Shown here piece after piece: positions 62,794 to 64,000 of a stretch of 64,000 bases of DNA. The notes beneath the pieces are model-generated. The model was not told where the DNA came from. It was given only the letters and a program-made list of their open reading frames with translations, and did not search any database. How positions within the stretch are numbered: the stretch's first letter is position 1; each line of letters opens with the position of its first letter. A program made the position numbers and the translations under genes. Source of the stretch: Ohtaekwangia kribbensis (GTDB taxonomy: Bacteria; Bacteroidota; Bacteroidia; Cytophagales; Cyclobacteriaceae); the NCBI RefSeq assembly GCF_042676245.1, contig NZ_JBHTKA010000013.1, positions 62,001-126,000 on the forward strand, read 5' to 3'.

Positions 62794-64000
62794 TTATAGG
62801 TTGCCGGTTAAATAATCAATAGTGATCACACTCTGGTTGTATTGCTGCAAAGCATTCAGGTATCCTTCGCGGATCGCCAGCGACTGCTTAACGTTAAGCA
62901 GTACTGTAGCCTGATCAACCTCGCCACTCCGAAAGGCCTGCTGACTCTGGGCAGCAAGCAACGCGGCAGACTTGAGGGCGTACTCCCGGTAGTATGTGAG
63001 GCTAGTGTTGTTTTTGCTCAACTCCTGCAAGGCTGCATCATATTGTTGATTTATACTTAACACCAGCGACTCGCGTTGTTTCCTTGCTATCGTGGTAGAT
63101 AGAACAGCTGCTTTCACGCGGGCAATGTGTGGCGCCAGCCAAAGCGGAAAAGATAAACCTATACCAAATCCCTGAAAGCGTTTATGCGAATCGAAATATT
63201 GATCCTGTCCATTTACATTTTGCATACCAATGAGTGACTGATTAAAGTAAGCTACCCGCAAGTCAGGCATGATGCGCGATACTTCAACACTTCTATAGCT
63301 GTCAGCCACCTCGATCTGTTGTCGGGAAAGAACAACGGAAGGATTGGTATCAATAGTCAACGAGCCAATATAGCCGGGTGAAGTAAACGTCTCCAGGCTC
63401 CCGGCTATATCTGTAATGGATGGCGATTGACATAGTCGCTGCAGATGATTGAGCGCAATTTGTTTGTCGCTTTCACTGCGCGCGCGCAGATTCTTTACTT
63501 CCATCAGTTGTGTCTCCGTCATCGTTACGGTTAGCAACGTTGCTTCACCAGTTTTGTACTGGATCTCAGCAACGTGTAACAGCGCTGTCAATAAACTATC
63601 TTGTTCTGCAAGGCATTCGTGCAGCGCTTTCAAATGTAACAGCTGATTGAAAGTTTGTTTTACCAGGAACACCAGCTCATTTTTACTTACAATCTCTTGC
63701 TGCATCGCAGCTTTGGTCATGGCTTTATTCACTGTTTTCTGTCCCACAAAGACTGCAGGAAACGGAATGCTCTGAGATATAGTCAGATTGTTATCACCGC
63801 GTTGAATGCTATTGTATTGTCCATATAAAAGTGAGACATCGGTCTTGGGCAATTCAAAGGCCGTTCGCTCCAGTATTGTCAGACGTGATGTCTCCAACCT
63901 TGCGGCCTCCACAGCAGGGTGTTTATCTAATGCCTGCTGTATAGCATCGTTCAGCGTGAGCGCAGCATCCTGTGCATGAGCTGTCATGACGCCTGCCAGA
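62794..64000 (-). CDS. TolC-like outer-membrane efflux protein, 5' end outside window
   Basis: The frame is open past an ATG at 63987 to the right edge (codons reading LAGVMTAHAQ, a signal-peptide end), so the true start lies outside. About 400 residues of the outer-membrane efflux family are visible: TLNDAIQQALDKHPAVEAAR, two long hairpin repeats (FGIGLSFPLWLAPHIARVKA in the second), and EGYLNALQQYNQSVITIDYL at the end. Together with the adaptor it would form an RND pump of CzcCB/CusCB type; the inner-membrane permease is not in the window and is probably encoded just upstream, beyond 64000. Confidence 0.9.
   Translation of the reverse strand, partial: LAGVMTAHAQDAALTLNDAIQQALDKHPAVEAARLETSRLTILERTAFELPKTDVSLLYGQYNSIQRGDNNLTISQSIPFPAVFVGQKTVNKAMTKAAMQQEIVSKNELVFLVKQTFNQLLHLKALHECLAEQDSLLTALLHVAEIQYKTGEATLLTVTMTETQLMEVKNLRARSESDKQIALNHLQRLCQSPSITDIAGSLETFTSPGYIGSLTIDTNPSVVLSRQQIEVADSYRSVEVSRIMPDLRVAYFNQSLIGMQNVNGQDQYFDSHKRFQGFGIGLSFPLWLAPHIARVKAAVLSTTIARKQRESLVLSINQQYDAALQELSKNNTSLTYYREYALKSAALLAAQSQQAFRSGEVDQATVLLNVKQSLAIREGYLNALQQYNQSVITIDYLTGNL

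Noticed and set aside
1..64000. tRNA, rRNA, CRISPR, prophage or intact transposon
   Set aside because: I read the spacers for cloverleaf ends, regular repeats and transposase motifs and found none I could support.

Overview
The window looks like chromosomal DNA of a Bacteroidota bacterium, most likely of the order Cytophagales. The evidence is a SusC/SusD pair with its own FecR anti-sigma factor and ECF sigma factor, several TonB-dependent receptors with carboxypeptidase-regulatory-like N-termini, a DUF4249/TonB-receptor pair, LytTR-type two-component pairs, long FtsX-type permeases, many lipoproteins, and a -7 element of the Bacteroidota TAnnTTTG form. A genus close to Chryseolinea or Ohtaekwangia is a guess. 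I see no rRNA, tRNA, CRISPR array, prophage or intact insertion sequence. The tetranucleotide TATA is unusually common in genes and spacers alike.

Layout. 1-18 kb: a partial membrane protein, a lipoprotein/membrane-protein pair, pirin, an FtsX permease, an NlpC/P60 peptidase, a tryptophan-repeat secreted protein, a subtilisin-like protease with a small possible propeptide-like partner, a GNAT enzyme, a DUF4920 protein, a siderophore-type TonB receptor with a possible Fur box, a secreted phosphodiesterase and a RibD-like reductase. 18.9-25.8 kb: a nutrient-uptake locus in the order sigma factor, FecR, SusC (with STN signalling domain), SusD; no degradative enzyme reveals the substrate. 26-31 kb: a primary-type sigma-70 factor, a Crp/Fnr regulator and a second FtsX permease whose base composition differs sharply from its surroundings. 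31-38.8 kb: a secreted NTF2-like protein, a TetR-SDR pair, a lipoprotein, a small metal-binding-type protein, a class C beta-lactamase-like hydrolase, a broken dihydrolipoamide dehydrogenase gene and an EthD-like secreted protein.

38.8-45.3 kb: on the minus strand a LytS-like kinase and LytTR regulator lead into a tight three-gene unit (esterase-like/beta-barrel fusion, TonB receptor, DUF4249 lipoprotein). 45.5-47.5 kb: the C-terminal stump of a SusD gene, then a secreted M57-type metallopeptidase whose leader carries a clear cobalamin riboswitch with its own promoter. 47.6-53 kb: three exported proteins of unknown function and a second kinase/LytTR pair. 53.9-56.8 kb: a large TonB receptor behind a leader rich in hairpins. 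58.3-61.0 kb: a four-gene operon of an SPFH-SHOCT protein, two zinc-ribbon proteins and a DUF6620-type protein, probably an envelope-stress or membrane-scaffold module. The window ends with a HopJ-family protein and the adaptor and outer-membrane genes of an RND-type efflux system.

The observations I rate highest are the B12 riboswitch in front of a metallopeptidase, the SPFH/zinc-ribbon operon, the subtilase with a separately encoded small partner, the esterase-like/barrel fusion, and the TATA-poor permease that looks recently acquired.
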